Positions 35,339 to 50,500 of a stretch of DNA of 64,000 nt are shown here, piece by piece. The notes below the pieces were generated by a model that had not been told where the DNA came from, searched no databases, and saw only the letters and a program-made list of their open reading frames with translations. The number at the start of each line of letters is the position of its first letter. The first letter of the stretch is position 1. The position numbers and the translations under genes were made by a program. Origin of the DNA: Odiellus spinosus (lineage: Eukaryota > Arthropoda > Arachnida > Opiliones > Phalangiidae); NCBI GenBank assembly GCA_963920705.1, contig CAWUCO010000060.1:1178001-1242000 (forward strand). Direction: 5' to 3'.

Positions 35339-38300
35339 GGATCTATACTTGGGAAATTTGTAAATCTATACTTGGGAAATTTGTAAATCTATACTTGGGA
35401 AATTTGTAAATCTATACTTGGGAAATTTGTAAATCTATGCTTGGGAAATTTGTAAATCTATACTTCGGAAATTTGTAAATCTATACTTGGGAAATTTGTA
35501 AAACTATACTTGGGAAATTTGTGGATCTATACTTGGGAAATTTGTAAATCTATACTTTGGAAATTTGTAAATCTATACTTGGGAAATTTGTGGATCTATA
35601 CTTTGGAAATTTGTAAATCTATACTTGGGAAATTTGTAAATCTATGCTTGGGAAATTTGTAAATCTATACTTCGGAAATTTGTAAATCTATACTTGGGAA
35701 ATTTGTAAAACTATACTTGGGAAATTTGTGGATCTATACTTGGGAAATTTGTGGATCTATACTTGGGAAATTTGTGGATCTATACTTGGGAAATTTGTAA
35801 ATCTATACTTGGGAAATTTGTAAATCTATACATGGGAAATTTGTAAATCTATACTTGGGAAATTTGTAAATCTATGCTTGGGAAATTTGTAAATCTATAC
35901 TTGGGAAATTTGTGGATAAATACTTGGGAAATTTGTTTATTAATACTTGGGAAATTTGTGGATAAATACTTGGGAAATTTGTGGATCTATACTTGGGAAA
36001 TTTGTGGATCTATACTTGGGAAATTTGTGGATCTATACTTGGGAAATTTGTGGATCTATACTTGGGAAATTTGTGGATCTATACTTGGGAAATTTGTAAA
36101 TCTATACTTGGGAAATTTGTAAATCTATACTTGGGAAATTTGTAAATCTATACTTGGGAAATTTGTAAATCTATACTTGGGAAATTTGTAAATCTATACT
36201 TGGGAAATTTGTAAATCTATACTTGGGAAATTTGTAAATCTATACTTGGGAAATTTGTAAATCTATACTTGGGAAATTTGTAAATCTATACTTGGGAAAT
36301 TTGTAAATCTATACTTGTGAAATTTGTAAATCTATACTTTTGAAATTTGTAAATCTATACTTGGGAAATTTGTAAATCTATACTTGGGAAATTTGTGGAT
36401 CTATACTTGGGAAATTTGTGGATCTATACTTGGGAAATTTGTGGATCTATACTTGGGAAATTTGTAAATCTATACTTGGGAAATTTGTAAATCTATGCAT
36501 GGGAAATTTGTAAATCTATGCTTGGGAAATTTGTAAATCTATACTTGGGAAATTTGTAAATCTATACTTGGGAAATTTGTAAATCTATACTTGGGAAATT
36601 TGTAAATCTATACTTGGGAAATTTGTGGATCTATACTTGGGAAATTTGTGGATCTATACTTGGGAAATTTGTGGATCTATACTTGGGAAATTTTTGGATC
36701 TATACTTGGGAAATTTGTGGATATATACTTGGGAAATTTGTAAATCTATACTTGGGAAATTTGAAAATCTATACTTGGGAAATTTGTAAATCTATACTTG
36801 GGAAATTTGTGGATAAATACTTGGGAAATTTGTTTATAAATACTTGGGAAATTTGTGGATAAATACTTGGGAAATTTGTGGATCTATACTTGGGAAATTT
36901 GTGGATCTATACTTGGGAAATTTGTGGATCTATACTTGGGAAATTTGTGGATCTATACTTTGGAAATTTGTAAATCTATACTTTGGAAATTTGTAAATCT
37001 ATACTTGGGAAATTTGTAAATCTATACTTGGGAAATTTGTAAATCTATACTTGGGAAAATTTGTAAATCTATACTTGGAAAATTTGTAAATCTATACTTG
37101 GGAAATTTGTAAATCTATACTTTGGAAATTTGTAAATCTATACTTGGGAAATTTGTGGATCTATACTTTGGAAATTTGTAAATCTATACTTGGGAAATTT
37201 GTGGATCTATACTTGGGAAATTTGTGGATCTATACTTTGGAAATTTGTAAATCTATACTTGGGAAATTTGTAAATCTATACTTGGGAAATTTGTAAATCT
37301 ATACTTGGGAAATTTGTAAATCTATACTTGGGAAATTTGTGGATCTATACTTGGGAAATTTGTAAATCTATACTTGGGAAATTTGTAAATCTATACTTGG
37401 GAAATTTGTAAATCTATACTTGGGAAATTTGTAAATCTATGCTTGGGAAATTTGTAAATCTATACTTCGGAAATTTGTAAATCTATACTTGGGAAATTTG
37501 TAAAACTATACTTGGGAAATTTGTGGATCTATACTTGGGAAATTTGTGGATCTATACTTGGGAAATTTGTGGATCTATACTTGGGAAATTTGTAAATCTA
37601 TACTTGGGAAATTTGTAAATCTATACTTGGGAAATTTGTAAATCTATACTTGGGAAATTTGTAAATCTATGCTTGGGAAATTTGTAAATCTATACTTGGG
37701 AAATTTGTGGATAAATACTTGGGAAATTTGTTTATTAATACTTGGGAAATTTGTGGATAAATACTTGGGAAATTTGTGGATCTATACTTGGGAAATTTGT
37801 GGATCTATACTTGGGAAATTTGTGGATCTATACTTGGGAAATTTGTAAATCTATACTTGGGAAATTTGTAAATCTATACTTGGGAAATTTGTAAATCTAT
37901 ACTTGGGAAATTTGTAAATCTATGCTTGGGAAATTTGTAAATCTATACTTGGGAAATTTGTAAATCTATACTTGGGAAATTTGTAAATCTATACTTGGGA
38001 AATTTGTAAATCTATACTTGGGAAATTTGTAAATCTATACTTGGGAAATTTGTAAATCTATACTTGTGAAATTTGTAAATCTATACTTTTGAAATTTGTA
38101 AATCTATACTTGGGAAATTTGTAAATCTATACTTGGGAAATTTGTGGATCTATACTTGGGAAATTTGTGGATCTATACTTGGGAAATTTGTGGATCTATA
38201 CTTGGGAAATTTGTAAATCTATACTTGGGAAATTTGTAAATCTATACATGGGAAATTTGTAAATCTATGCTTGGGAAATTAGTAAATCTATACTTGGGAA

Positions 38301-41300
38301 ATTTGTAAATCTATACTTGGGAAATTTGTAAATCTATACTTGGGAAATTTGTAAATCTATACTTGGGAAATTTGTGGATCTATACTTGGGAAATTTGTGG
38401 ATCTATACTTGGGAAATTTGTGGATCTATACTTGGGAAATTTGTGGATATATACTTGGGAAATTTGTAAATCTATACTTGGGAAATTTGAAAATCTATAC
38501 TTGGGAAATTTGTAAATCTATACTTGGGAAATTTGTGGATAAATACTTGGGAAATTTGTTTATAAATACTTGGGAAATTTGTGGATAAATACTTGGGAAA
38601 TTTGTGGATCTATACTTGGGAAATTTGTGGATCTATACTTGGGAAATTTGTGGATCTATACTTGGGAAATTTGTGGATCTATACTTTGGAAATTTGTAAA
38701 TCTATACTTTGGAAATTTGTAAATCTATACTTGGGAAATTTGTAAATCTATACTTGGGAAATTTGTAAATCTATACTTGGGAAAATTTGTAAATCTATAC
38801 TTGGAAAATTTGTAAATCTATACTTGGGAAATTTGTAAATCTATACTTTGGAAATTTGTAAATCTATACTTGGGAAATTTGTAAATCTATACTTGGGAAA
38901 ATTTGTAAATCTATACTTGGGAAATTTGTAAATCTATACTTGGGAAATTTGTAAATCTATACTTGGGAAATTTGTGGATCTATACTTGGGAAATTTGTGG
39001 ATCTATACTTTGGAAATTTGTAAATCTATACTTGGGAAATTTGTGGATCTATACTTGGGAAATTTGTGGATCTATACTTTGGAAATTTGTAAATCTATAC
39101 TTGGGAAATTTGTAAATCTATACTTGGGAAATTTGTAAATCTATACTTGGGAAATTTGTAAATCTATACTTGGGAAATTTGTAAATCTATACTTGGGAAA
39201 TTTGTAAATCTATACTTGGGAAATTTGTAAATCTATACTTGGGAAATTTGTAAATCTATGCTTGGGAAATTTGTAAATCTATACTTCGGAAATTTGTAAA
39301 TCTATACTTGGGAAATTTGTAAATCTATACTTGTGAAATTTGTAAATCTATACTTTTGAAATTTGTAAATCTATACTTGGGAAATTTGTAAATCTATACT
39401 TGGGAAATTTGTAAATCTATACTTGGGAAATTTGTGGATAAATACTTGGGAAATTTGTTTATTAATACTTGGGAAATTTGTGGATAAATACTTGGGAAAT
39501 TTGTGGATCTATACTTGGGAAATTTGTGGATCTATACTTGGGAAATTTGTGGATCTATACTTGGGAAATTTGAGGATCTATACTTGGGAAATTTTTAAAT
39601 TTATACTTGAGAAATTTGTAAATCTATACTTGGGAAATTTGTAAATCTATACTTGGGAAATTTGTAAATCTATACTTGTGAAATTTGTAAAACTATACTT
39701 GGGAAATTTGTGGATCTATACTTGGGAAATTTGTGGATCTATACTTGGGAAATTTGTGGATCTATACTTGGGAAATTTGTAAATCTATATTTGGGAAATT
39801 TGTAAATCTATACATGGGAAATTTGTAAATCTATACTTGGGAAATTTGTAAATCTATGCTTGGGAAATTTGTAAATCTATACTTGGGAAATTTGTGGATA
39901 AATACTTGGGAAATTTGTTTATTAATACTTGGGAAATTTGTGGATAAATACTTGGGAAATTTGTGGATCTATACTTGGGAAATTTGTGGATCTATACTTG
40001 GGAAATTTGTGGATCTATACTTGGGAAATTTGTGGATCTATACTTGGGAAATTTGTAAATCTATACTTGGGAAATTTGTAAATCTATACTTGGGAAATTT
40101 GTAAATCTATACTTGGGAAATTTGTAAATCTATACTTGGGAAATTTGTAAATCTATACTTGGGAAATTTGTAAATCTATACTTGGGAAATTTGTAAATCT
40201 ATACTTGGGAAATTTGTAAATCTATACTTGGGAAATTTGTAAATCTATACTTGGGAAATTTGTAAATCTATACTTGTGAAATTTGTAAATCTATACTTTT
40301 GAAATTTGTAAATCTATACTTGGGAAATTTGTAAATCTATACTTGGGAAATTTGTGGATCTATACTTGGGAAATTTGTGGATCTATACTTGGGAAATTTG
40401 TGGATCTATACTTGGGAAATTTTTAAATTTATACTTGAGAAATTTGTAAATCTATACTTGGGAAATTTGTAAATCTATACTTGGGAAATTTGTAAATCTA
40501 TACTTGTGAAATTTGTGGATCTATACTTGGGAAATTTGTTTATCTATACTTTGGAAATTTGTAAATCTATACTTGGGAAATTTGTGGATCTATACTTGGG
40601 AAATTTGTAAATCTATACTTGGGAAAATTTGTAAATCTATACTTGGGAAATTTGTAAATCTATACTTGGGAAATTTTTAAATCTATACTTGGGAAATTTG
40701 TGGATCTATACTTGGGAAATTTGTGGATCTATACTTTGGAAATTTGTAAATCTATACTTGGGAAATTTGTAAATCTATACTTGGGAAATTTGTAAATCTA
40801 TACTTGGGAAATTTGTGGATCTATACTTGGGAAATTAATGGATCTATACTTGGGAAATTTGTGGATCTATACTTTGGAAATTTGTAAATCTATACTTGGG
40901 AAATTTGTAAATCTATACTTGGGAAATTTGTAAATCTATACTTGGGAAAATTTGTAAATCTATACTTAGAAAATTTGTAAATCTATACTTGGGAAATTTG
41001 TAAATCTATACTTGGGAAATTTGTAAATCTATACTTGGGAAATTTGTGGATCTATACTTTGGAAATTTGTAAATCTATACTTTGGAAATTTGTAAATCTA
41101 TACTTTGGAAATTTGTAAATCTATACTTGGGATATTTGTAAATCTATACTTGGGAAATTTGTAAATCTATACTTGGGAAAATTTGTAAATCTATACTTAG
41201 AAAATTTGTAAATCTATACTTGGGAAATTTGTAAATCTATACTTGGGAAATTTGTAAATCTATACTTGGGAAATTTGTGGATCTATACTTGGGAAATTTG

Positions 41301-44300
41301 TGGATCTATACTTGGGAAATTTGTGGATCTATACTTGGGAAATTTGTAAATCTATACTTGGGAAATTTGTAAATCTATAAATGGGAAATTTGTAAATCTA
41401 TACTTGGGAAATTTGTAAATCTATGCTTGGGAAATTTGTAAATCTATACTTGGGAAATTTGTAAATCTATACTTGGGAAATTTGTGGATAAATACTTGGG
41501 AAATTTGTGGATCTATACTTGGGAAATTTGTAAATCTATACTTTTGAAATTTGTAAATCTATACTTGGGAAATTTGTAAATCTATACTTCGGAAATTTGT
41601 GGATCTATACTTGGGAAATTTGTGGATCTATACTTGGGAAATTTGAGGATATATACTTGGGAAATTTGTAAATCTATACTTGGGAAATTTGTAAATCTAT
41701 ACTTGGGAAATTTGTAAATCTATACTTGGGAAATTTGTAAATCTATACTTGGGAAATTTGTAAATCAATACTTGTGAAATTTGTAAAACTATACTTGGGA
41801 AATTTGTAAATCTATATTTGGGAAATTTGTAAATCTATACTTGGGAAATTTGTGGATCTATACTTGGGAAATTTGTTTATCTATACTTTGGAAATTTGTA
41901 AATCTATACTTGGGAAATTTGTGGATCTATACTTGGGAAATTTGTAAATCTATACTTGGGAAAATTTGTAAATCTATACTTGGGAAATTTGTAAATCTAT
42001 ACTTGGGAAATTTTTAAATCTATACTTGGGAAATTTGTGGATCTATACTTGGGAAATTTGTGGATCTATACTTTGGAAATTTGTAAATCTATACTTGGGA
42101 AATTTGTAAATCTATACTTGGGAAATTTGTAAATCTATACTTGGGAAATTTGTGGATCTATACTTGGGAAATTAATGGATCTATACTTGGGAAATTTGTG
42201 GATCTATACTTTGGAAATTTGTAAATCTATACTTGGGAAATTTGTAAATCTATACTTGGGAAATTTGTAAATCTATACTTGGGAAAATTTGTAAATCTAT
42301 ACTTAGAAAATTTGTAAATCTATACTTGGGAAATTTGTAAATCTATACTTGGGAAATTTGTAAATCTATACTTGGGAAATTTGTGGATCTATACTTTGGA
42401 AATTTGTAAATCTATACTTTGGAAATTTGTAAATCTATACTTTGGAAATTTGTAAATCTATACTTGGGAAATTTGTAAATCTATACTTGGGAAAATTTGT
42501 AAATCTATACTTAGAAAATTTGTAAATCTATACTTGGGAAATTTGTAAATCTATACTTGGGAAATTTGTAAATCTATACTTGGGAAATTTGTGGATCTAT
42601 ACTTGGGAAATTTGTGGATCTATACTTTGGAAATTTGTAAATCTATACTTGGGAAATTTGTGGATCTATACTTGGGAAATTTGTGGATCTATACTTTGGA
42701 AATTTGTAAATCTATACTTGGGAAATTTGTAAATCTATACTTGGGAAATTTGTAAATCTATACTTGGGAAATTTGTAAATCTATACTTGGGAAATTTGTG
42801 GATCTATACTTGGGAAATTTGTGGATCTATACTTGGGAAATTTGTGGATCTATACTTGGGAAATTTGTAAATCTATACTTGGGAAATTTGTAAATCTATA
42901 CTTGGGAAATTTGTAAATCTATACTTGGGAAATTTGTGGATCTATACTTGGGAAATTTGAGGATCTATACTTGGGAAATTTGTAAATCTATACTTGGGAA
43001 ATTTGTAAATCTATACTTGGGAAATTTGTAAATCTATACTTGGGAAATTTGTAAATCTATACTTGGGAAATTTTTAAATTTATACTTGAGAAATTTGTAA
43101 ATCTATACTTGGGAAATTTGTAAATCTATACTTGTGAAATTTGTAAAACTATACTTGGGAAATTTGTGGATCTATACTTGGGAAATTTGTTTATCTATAC
43201 TTTGGAAATTTGTAAATCTATACTTGGGAAATTTGTGGATCTATACTTGGGAAATTTGTAAATCTATACTTGGGAAAATTTGTAAATCTATACTTGGGAA
43301 ATTTGTAAATCTATACTTGGGAAATTTTTAAATCTATACTTGGGAAATTTGTGGATCTATACTTGGGAAATTTGTGGATCTATACTTTGGAAATTTGTAA
43401 ATCTATACTTGGGAAATTTGTAAATCTATACTTGGGAAATTTGTAAATCTATACTTGGGAAATTTGTGGATCTATACTTGGGAAATTAATGGATCTATAC
43501 TTGGGAAATTTGTGGATCTATACTTTGGAAATTTGTAAATCTATACTTGGGAAATTTGTAAATCTATACTTGGGAAATTTGTAAATCTATACTTGGGAAA
43601 ATTTGTAAATCTATACTTAGAAAATTTGTAAATCTATACTTGGGAAATTTGTAAATCTATACTTGGGAAATTTGTAAATCTATACTTGGGAAATTTGTGG
43701 ATCTATACTTTGGAAATTTGTAAATCTATACTTTGGAAATTTGTAAATCTATACTTTGGAAATTTGTAAATCTATACTTGGGATATTTGTAAATCTATAC
43801 TTGGGAAATTTGTAAATCTATACTTGGGAAAATTTGTAAATCTATACTTAGAAAATTTGTAAATCTATACTTGGGAAATTTGTAAATCTATACTTGGGAA
43901 ATTTGTAAATCTATACTTGGGAAATTTGTGGATCTATACTTGGGAAATTTGTGGATCTATACTTTGGAAATTTGTAAATCTATACTTGGGAAATTTGTGG
44001 ATCTATACTTGGGAAATTTGTGGATCTATACTTTGGAAATTTGTAAATCTATACTTGGGAAATTTGTAAATCTATACTTGGGAAATTTGTAAATATATAC
44101 TTGGGAAATTTGTAAATCTATACTTGGGAAATTTGTGGATCTATACTTGGGAAATTTGTGGATCTATACTTGGGAAATTTGTGGATCTATACTTGGGAAA
44201 TTTGTAAATCTATACTTGGGAAATTTGTAAATCTATACTTGGGAAATTTGTAAATCTATACTTGGGAAATTTGTAAATCTATACTTGGGAAATTTGTGGA

Positions 44301-47300
44301 TCTATACTTGGGAAATTTGTGGATCTATACTTTGGAAATTTGTAAATCTATACTTGGGAAATTTGTAAATCTATACTTGGGAAATTTGTAAATCTATACT
44401 TGGGAAATTTGTAAATCTATACTTGGGAAATTTGTGGATCTATACTTGGGAAATTTGTGGATCTATACTTGGGAAATTTGTAAATCTATACTTGGGAAAT
44501 TTGTAAATCTATACTTGGGAAATTTGTTAATCTATACTTGGGAAATTTGTAAATCTATACTTGGGAAATTTGTAAATCTATACTTGGGAAATTTGTAAAT
44601 CTATACTTGGGAAATTTTTAAATTTATACTTGAGAAATTTGTAAATCTATACTTGGGAAATTTGTAAATCTATACTTGGGAAATTTGTAAATCTATACTT
44701 GTGAAATTTGTAAAACTATACTTGGGAAATTTGTGGATCTATACTTGGGAAATTTGTGGATCTATACTTTGGAAATTTGTAAATCTATACTTGGGAAATT
44801 TGTAAATCTATACTTGGGAAATTTGTAAATCTATACTTTGGAAATTTGTAAATCTATACTTGGGAAATTTGTAAATCTATACTTGGGAAATTTGTGGATC
44901 TATACTTGGGAAATTTGTGGATTTATACTTGGGAAATTTGTAAATCTATACTTGGGAAATTTGTAAATCTATACTTGGGAAATTTGTAAATCTATGCTTG
45001 GGAAATTTGTAAATCTATACTTGGGAAATTTGTAAGTCTATACTTGGGAAATTTGTAAATCTATACTTGGGAAATTTGTGGATAAATACTTGGGAAATTT
45101 GTTTATTAATACTTGGGAAATTTGTGGATAAATACTTGGGAAATTTGTGGATCTATACTTGGGAAATTTGTGGATCTATACTTGGGAAATTTGTGGATCT
45201 ATACTTGGGAAATTTGTAAATCTATACTTTGGAAATTTGTAAATCTATACTTGGGAAATTTGTGGATCTATACTTTGGAAATTTGTGGATCTATACTTTG
45301 GAAATTTGTAAATCTATACTTGGGAAATTTGTAAATCTATACTTGGGAAATTTGTAAATCTATACTTGGGAAATTTGTAAATCTATACTTGGGAAATTTG
45401 TGGATCTATACTTGGGAAATTTGTAAATCTATACTTGGGAAATTTGTGGATCTATACTTGGGAAATTTGTGGATCTATACTTGGGAAATTTGTAAATCTA
45501 TACTTGGGAAATTTGTAAATCTATACTTGGGAAATTTGTAAATCTATACTTGGGAAATTTGTAAATCTATACTTGGGAAATTTGTAAATCTATACTTGGG
45601 AAATTTGTAAATCTATACTTGGGAAATTTGTGGATCTATACTTGGGAAATTTGTGGATCTATACTTTGGAAATTTGTAAATCTATACTTTGAAAATTTGT
45701 AAATCTATACTTGGGAAATTTGTAAATCTATACTTGGGAAATTTGTGGATCTATACTTGGGAAATTTGTGGATCTATACTTGGGAAATTTGTAAATCTAT
45801 ACTTGGGAAATTTGTAAATCTATACTTGGGAAATTTGTAAATCTATACTTGGGAAATTTGTAAATCTATACTTGGGAAATTTGTAAATCTATACTTGGGA
45901 AATTTGAAAATCTATACTTGGGAAATTTGTAAATCTATACTTGGGAAATTTTTAAATTTATACTTGAGAAATTTGTAAATCTATACTTGGGAAATTTGTA
46001 AATCTATACTTGGGAAATTTGTAAATCTATACTTGGGAAATTTGTAAATCTATACTTGGGAAATTTGTAAATCTATACTTGGGAAATTTGTAAATTTATA
46101 CTTGAGAAATTTGTAAATCTATACTTGTGAAATTTGTAAAACTATACTTGGGAAATTTGTGGATCTATACTTTGGAAATTTGTAAATCTATACTTGGGAA
46201 ATTTGTAAATCTATACTTGGGAAATTTGTAAATCTATACTTGGGAAATTTGTAAATCTATACTTGGGAAATTTGTAAATCTATACTTGGGAAATTTGTAA
46301 ATCTATACTTGGGAAATTTGTAAATCTATACTTGGGAAATTTGTGGATCTATACTTGGGAAATTTGTGGATCTATACTTTGGAAATTTGTAAATCTATAC
46401 TTTGAAAATTTGTAAATCTATACTTGGGAAATTTGTAAATCTATACTTGGGAAATTTGTGGATCTATACTTGGGAAATTTGTGGATCTATACTTGGGAAA
46501 TTTGTAAATCTATACTTGGGAAATTTGTAAATCTATACTTGGGAAATTTGTAAATCTATACTTGGGAAATTTGTAAATCTATACTTGGGAAATTTGTAAA
46601 TCTATACTTGGGAAATTTGAAAATCTATACTTGGGAAATTTGTAAATCTATACTTGGGAAATTTTTAAATTTATACTTGAGAAATTTGTAAATCTATACT
46701 TGGGAAATTTGTAAATCTATACTTGGGAAATTTGTAAATCTATACTTGGGAAATTTGTAAATCTATACTTGGGAAATTTGTAAATCTATACTTGGGAAAT
46801 TTGTAAATTTATACTTGAGAAATTTGTAAATCTATACTTGTGAAATTTGTAAAACTATACTTGGGAAATTTGTGGATCTATACTTTGGAAATTTGTAAAT
46901 CTATACTTGGGAAATTTGTAAATCTATACTTGGGAAATTTGTAAATCTATACTTTGGAAATTTGTAAATCTACACTTGGGAAATTTGTAAATCTATACTT
47001 GGGAAATTTGTAAATCTATACTTGGGAAATTTGTAAATCTATACTTGGGAAATTTGTAAATCTATACTTGGGAAATTTGTAAATCTATACTTGGGAAATT
47101 TGTAAATTTATACTTGAGAAATTTGTAAATCTATACTTGGGAAATTTGTAAATCTATACTTGGGAAATTTGTAAATCTATACTTGTGAAATTTGTAAAAC
47201 TATACTTGGGAAATTTGTGGATCTATACTTGGGAAATTTGTGGATCTATACTTTGGAAATTTGTAAATCTATACTTGGGAAATTTGTAAATCTATACTTG

Positions 47301-47544
47301 GGAAATTTGTAAATCTATACTTTGGAAATTTGTAAATCTATACTTGGGAAATTTGTAAATCTATACTTGGGAAATTTGTGTATCTATACTTGGGAAATTT
47401 GTGGATTTATACTTGGGAAATTTGTAAATCTATACTTGGGAAATTTGTAAATCTATACTTGGGAAATTTGTAAATCTATACTTGGGAAATTTGTAAATCT
47501 ATGCTTGGGAAATTTGTAAATCTATTCTTGGGAAATTTGTAAAT

Positions 47545-50500
47545 CTGTACTTGGGAAATTTGTGGATAAATACTTGGGAAATTTGTTTATTAATACTTGG
47601 GAAATTTGTGGATAAATACTTGGGAAATTTGTGGATAAATACTTGGGAAATTTGTGGATCTATACTTGGGAAATTTGTGGATCTATACTTGGGAAATTTG
47701 TGGATCTATACTTGGGAAATTTGTGGATCTATACTTTGGAAATTTGTAAATCTATACTTTGGAAATTTGTAAATCTATACTTGGGAAATTTGTAAATCTA
47801 TACTTGGGAAATTTGTAAATCTATACTTGGGAAATTTGTAAATCTATACTTGGGAAAATTTGTAAATCTATACTTGGAAAATTTGTAAATCTATACTTGG
47901 GAAATTTGTGGATCTATACTTGGGAAATTTGTGGATCTATACTTTGGAAATTTGTAAATCTATACTTGGGAAATTTGTAAATCTATACTTGGGAAATTTG
48001 TAAATCTATACTTTGGAAATTTGTAAATCTATACTTGGGAAATTTGTAAATCTATACTTGGGAAATTTGTGTATCTATACTTGGGAAATTTGTGGATTTA
48101 TACTTGGGAAATTTGTAAATCTATACTTGGGAAATTTGTAAATCTATACTTGGGAAATTTGTAAATCTATACTTGGGAAATTTGTAAATCTATGCTTGGG
48201 AAATTTGTAAATCTATTCTTGGGAAATTTGTAAATCTGTACTTGGGAAATTTGTGGATAAATACTTGGGAAATTTGTTTATTAATACTTGGGAAATTTGT
48301 GGATAAATACTTGGGAAATTTGTGGATAAATACTTGGGAAATTTGTGGATCTATACTTGGGAAATTTGTGGATCTATACTTGGGAAATTTGTGGATCTAT
48401 ACTTGGGAAATTTGTGGATCTATACTTTGGAAATTTGTAAATCTATACTTTGGAAATTTGTAAATCTATACTTGGGAAATTTGTAAATCTATACTTGGGA
48501 AATTTGTAAATCTATACTTGGGAAATTTGTAAATCTATACTTGGGAAAATTTGTAAATCTATACTTGGAAAATTTGTAAATCTATACTTGGGAAATTTGT
48601 GGATCTATACTTGGGAAATTTGTGGATCTATACTTTGGAAATTTGTAAATCTATACTTGGGAAATTTGTGGATCTATACTTGGGAAATTTGTGGATCTAT
48701 ACTTTGGAAATTTGTAAATCTATACTTGGGAAATTTGTAAATCTATACTTGGGAAATTTGTAAATCTATACTTGGGAAATTTGTAAATCTATACTTGGGA
48801 AATTTGTAAATCTATACTTGGGAAATTTGTAAATCTATACTTGGGAAATTTGAAAATCTATACTTGGGAAATTTTTAAATCTATACTTGGGAAATTTGTA
48901 AATCTATACTTGGGAAATTTGTAAATCTATACTTGTGAAATTTGTAAAACTATACTTGGGAAATTTGTGGATCTATATTTGGGAAATTTGTGGATCTATA
49001 CTTTGGAAATTTGTAAATCTATACTTGGGAAATTTGTAAATCTATACTTGGGAAATTTGTAAATCTATACTTTGGAAATTTGTAAATCTACACTTGGGAA
49101 ATTTGTAAATCTATACTTGGGAAATTTGTAAATCTATACTTGGGAAATTTGTAAATCTATACTTGGGAAATTTGTAAATCTATACTTGGGAAATTTGTAA
49201 ATCTATACTTGGGAAATTTGTAAATCTATACTTGGGAAATTTGTAAATTTATACTTGAGAAATTTGTAAATCTATACTTGGGAAATTTGTAAATCTATAC
49301 TTGGGAAATTTGTAAATCTATACTTGTGAAATTTGTAAAACTATACTTGGGAAATTTGTGGATCTATACTTGGGAAATTTGTGGATCTATACTTTGGAAA
49401 TTTGTAAATCTATACTTGGGAAATTTGTAAATCTATACTTGGGAAATTTGTAAATCTATACTTTGGAAATTTGTAAATCTATACTTGGGAAATTTGTAAA
49501 TCTATACTTGGGAAATTTGTGTATCTATACTTGGGAAATTTGTGGATTTATACTTGGGAAATTTGTAAATCTATACTTGGGAAATTTGTAAATCTATACT
49601 TGGGAAATTTGTAAATCTATACTTGGGAAATTTGTTAATCTATACTTGGGAAATTTGTAAATCTATACTTGGGAAATTTGTAAATCTATACTTGGGAAAT
49701 TTGTAAATCTATACTTGGGAAATTTTTAAATTTATACTTGAGAAATTTGTAAATCTATACTTGGGAAATTTGTAAATCTATACTTGGGAAATTTGTAAAT
49801 CTATACTTGTGAAATTTGTAAAACTATACTTGGGAAATTTGTGGATCTATACTTGGGAAATTTGTGGATCTATACTTTGGAAATTTGTAAATCTATACTT
49901 GGGAAATTTGTAAATCTATACTTGGGAAATTTGTAAATCTATACTTTGGAAATTTGTAAATCTATACTTGGGAAATTTGTAAATCTATACTTGGGAAATT
50001 TGTGGATCTATACTTGGGAAATTTGTGGATTTATACTTGGGAAATTTGTAAATCTATACTTGGGAAATTTGTAAATCTATACTTGGGAAATTTGTAAATC
50101 TATGCTTGGGAAATTTGTAAATCTATACTTGGGAAATTTGTAAGTCTATACTTGGGAAATTTGTAAATCTATACTTGGGAAATTTGTGGATAAATACTTG
50201 GGAAATTTGTTTATTAATACTTGGGAAATTTGTGGATAAATACTTGGGAAATTTGTGGATCTATACTTGGGAAATTTGTGGATCTATACTTGGGAAATTT
50301 GTGGATCTATACTTGGGAAATTTGTGGATCTATACTTTGGAAATTTGTAAATCTATACTTGGGAAATTTGTGGATCTATACTTTGGAAATTTGTGGATCT
50401 ATACTTTGGAAATTTGTAAATCTATACTTGGGAAATTTGTAAATCTATACTTGGGAAATTTGTAAATCTATACTTGGGAAATTTGTAAATCTATACTTGG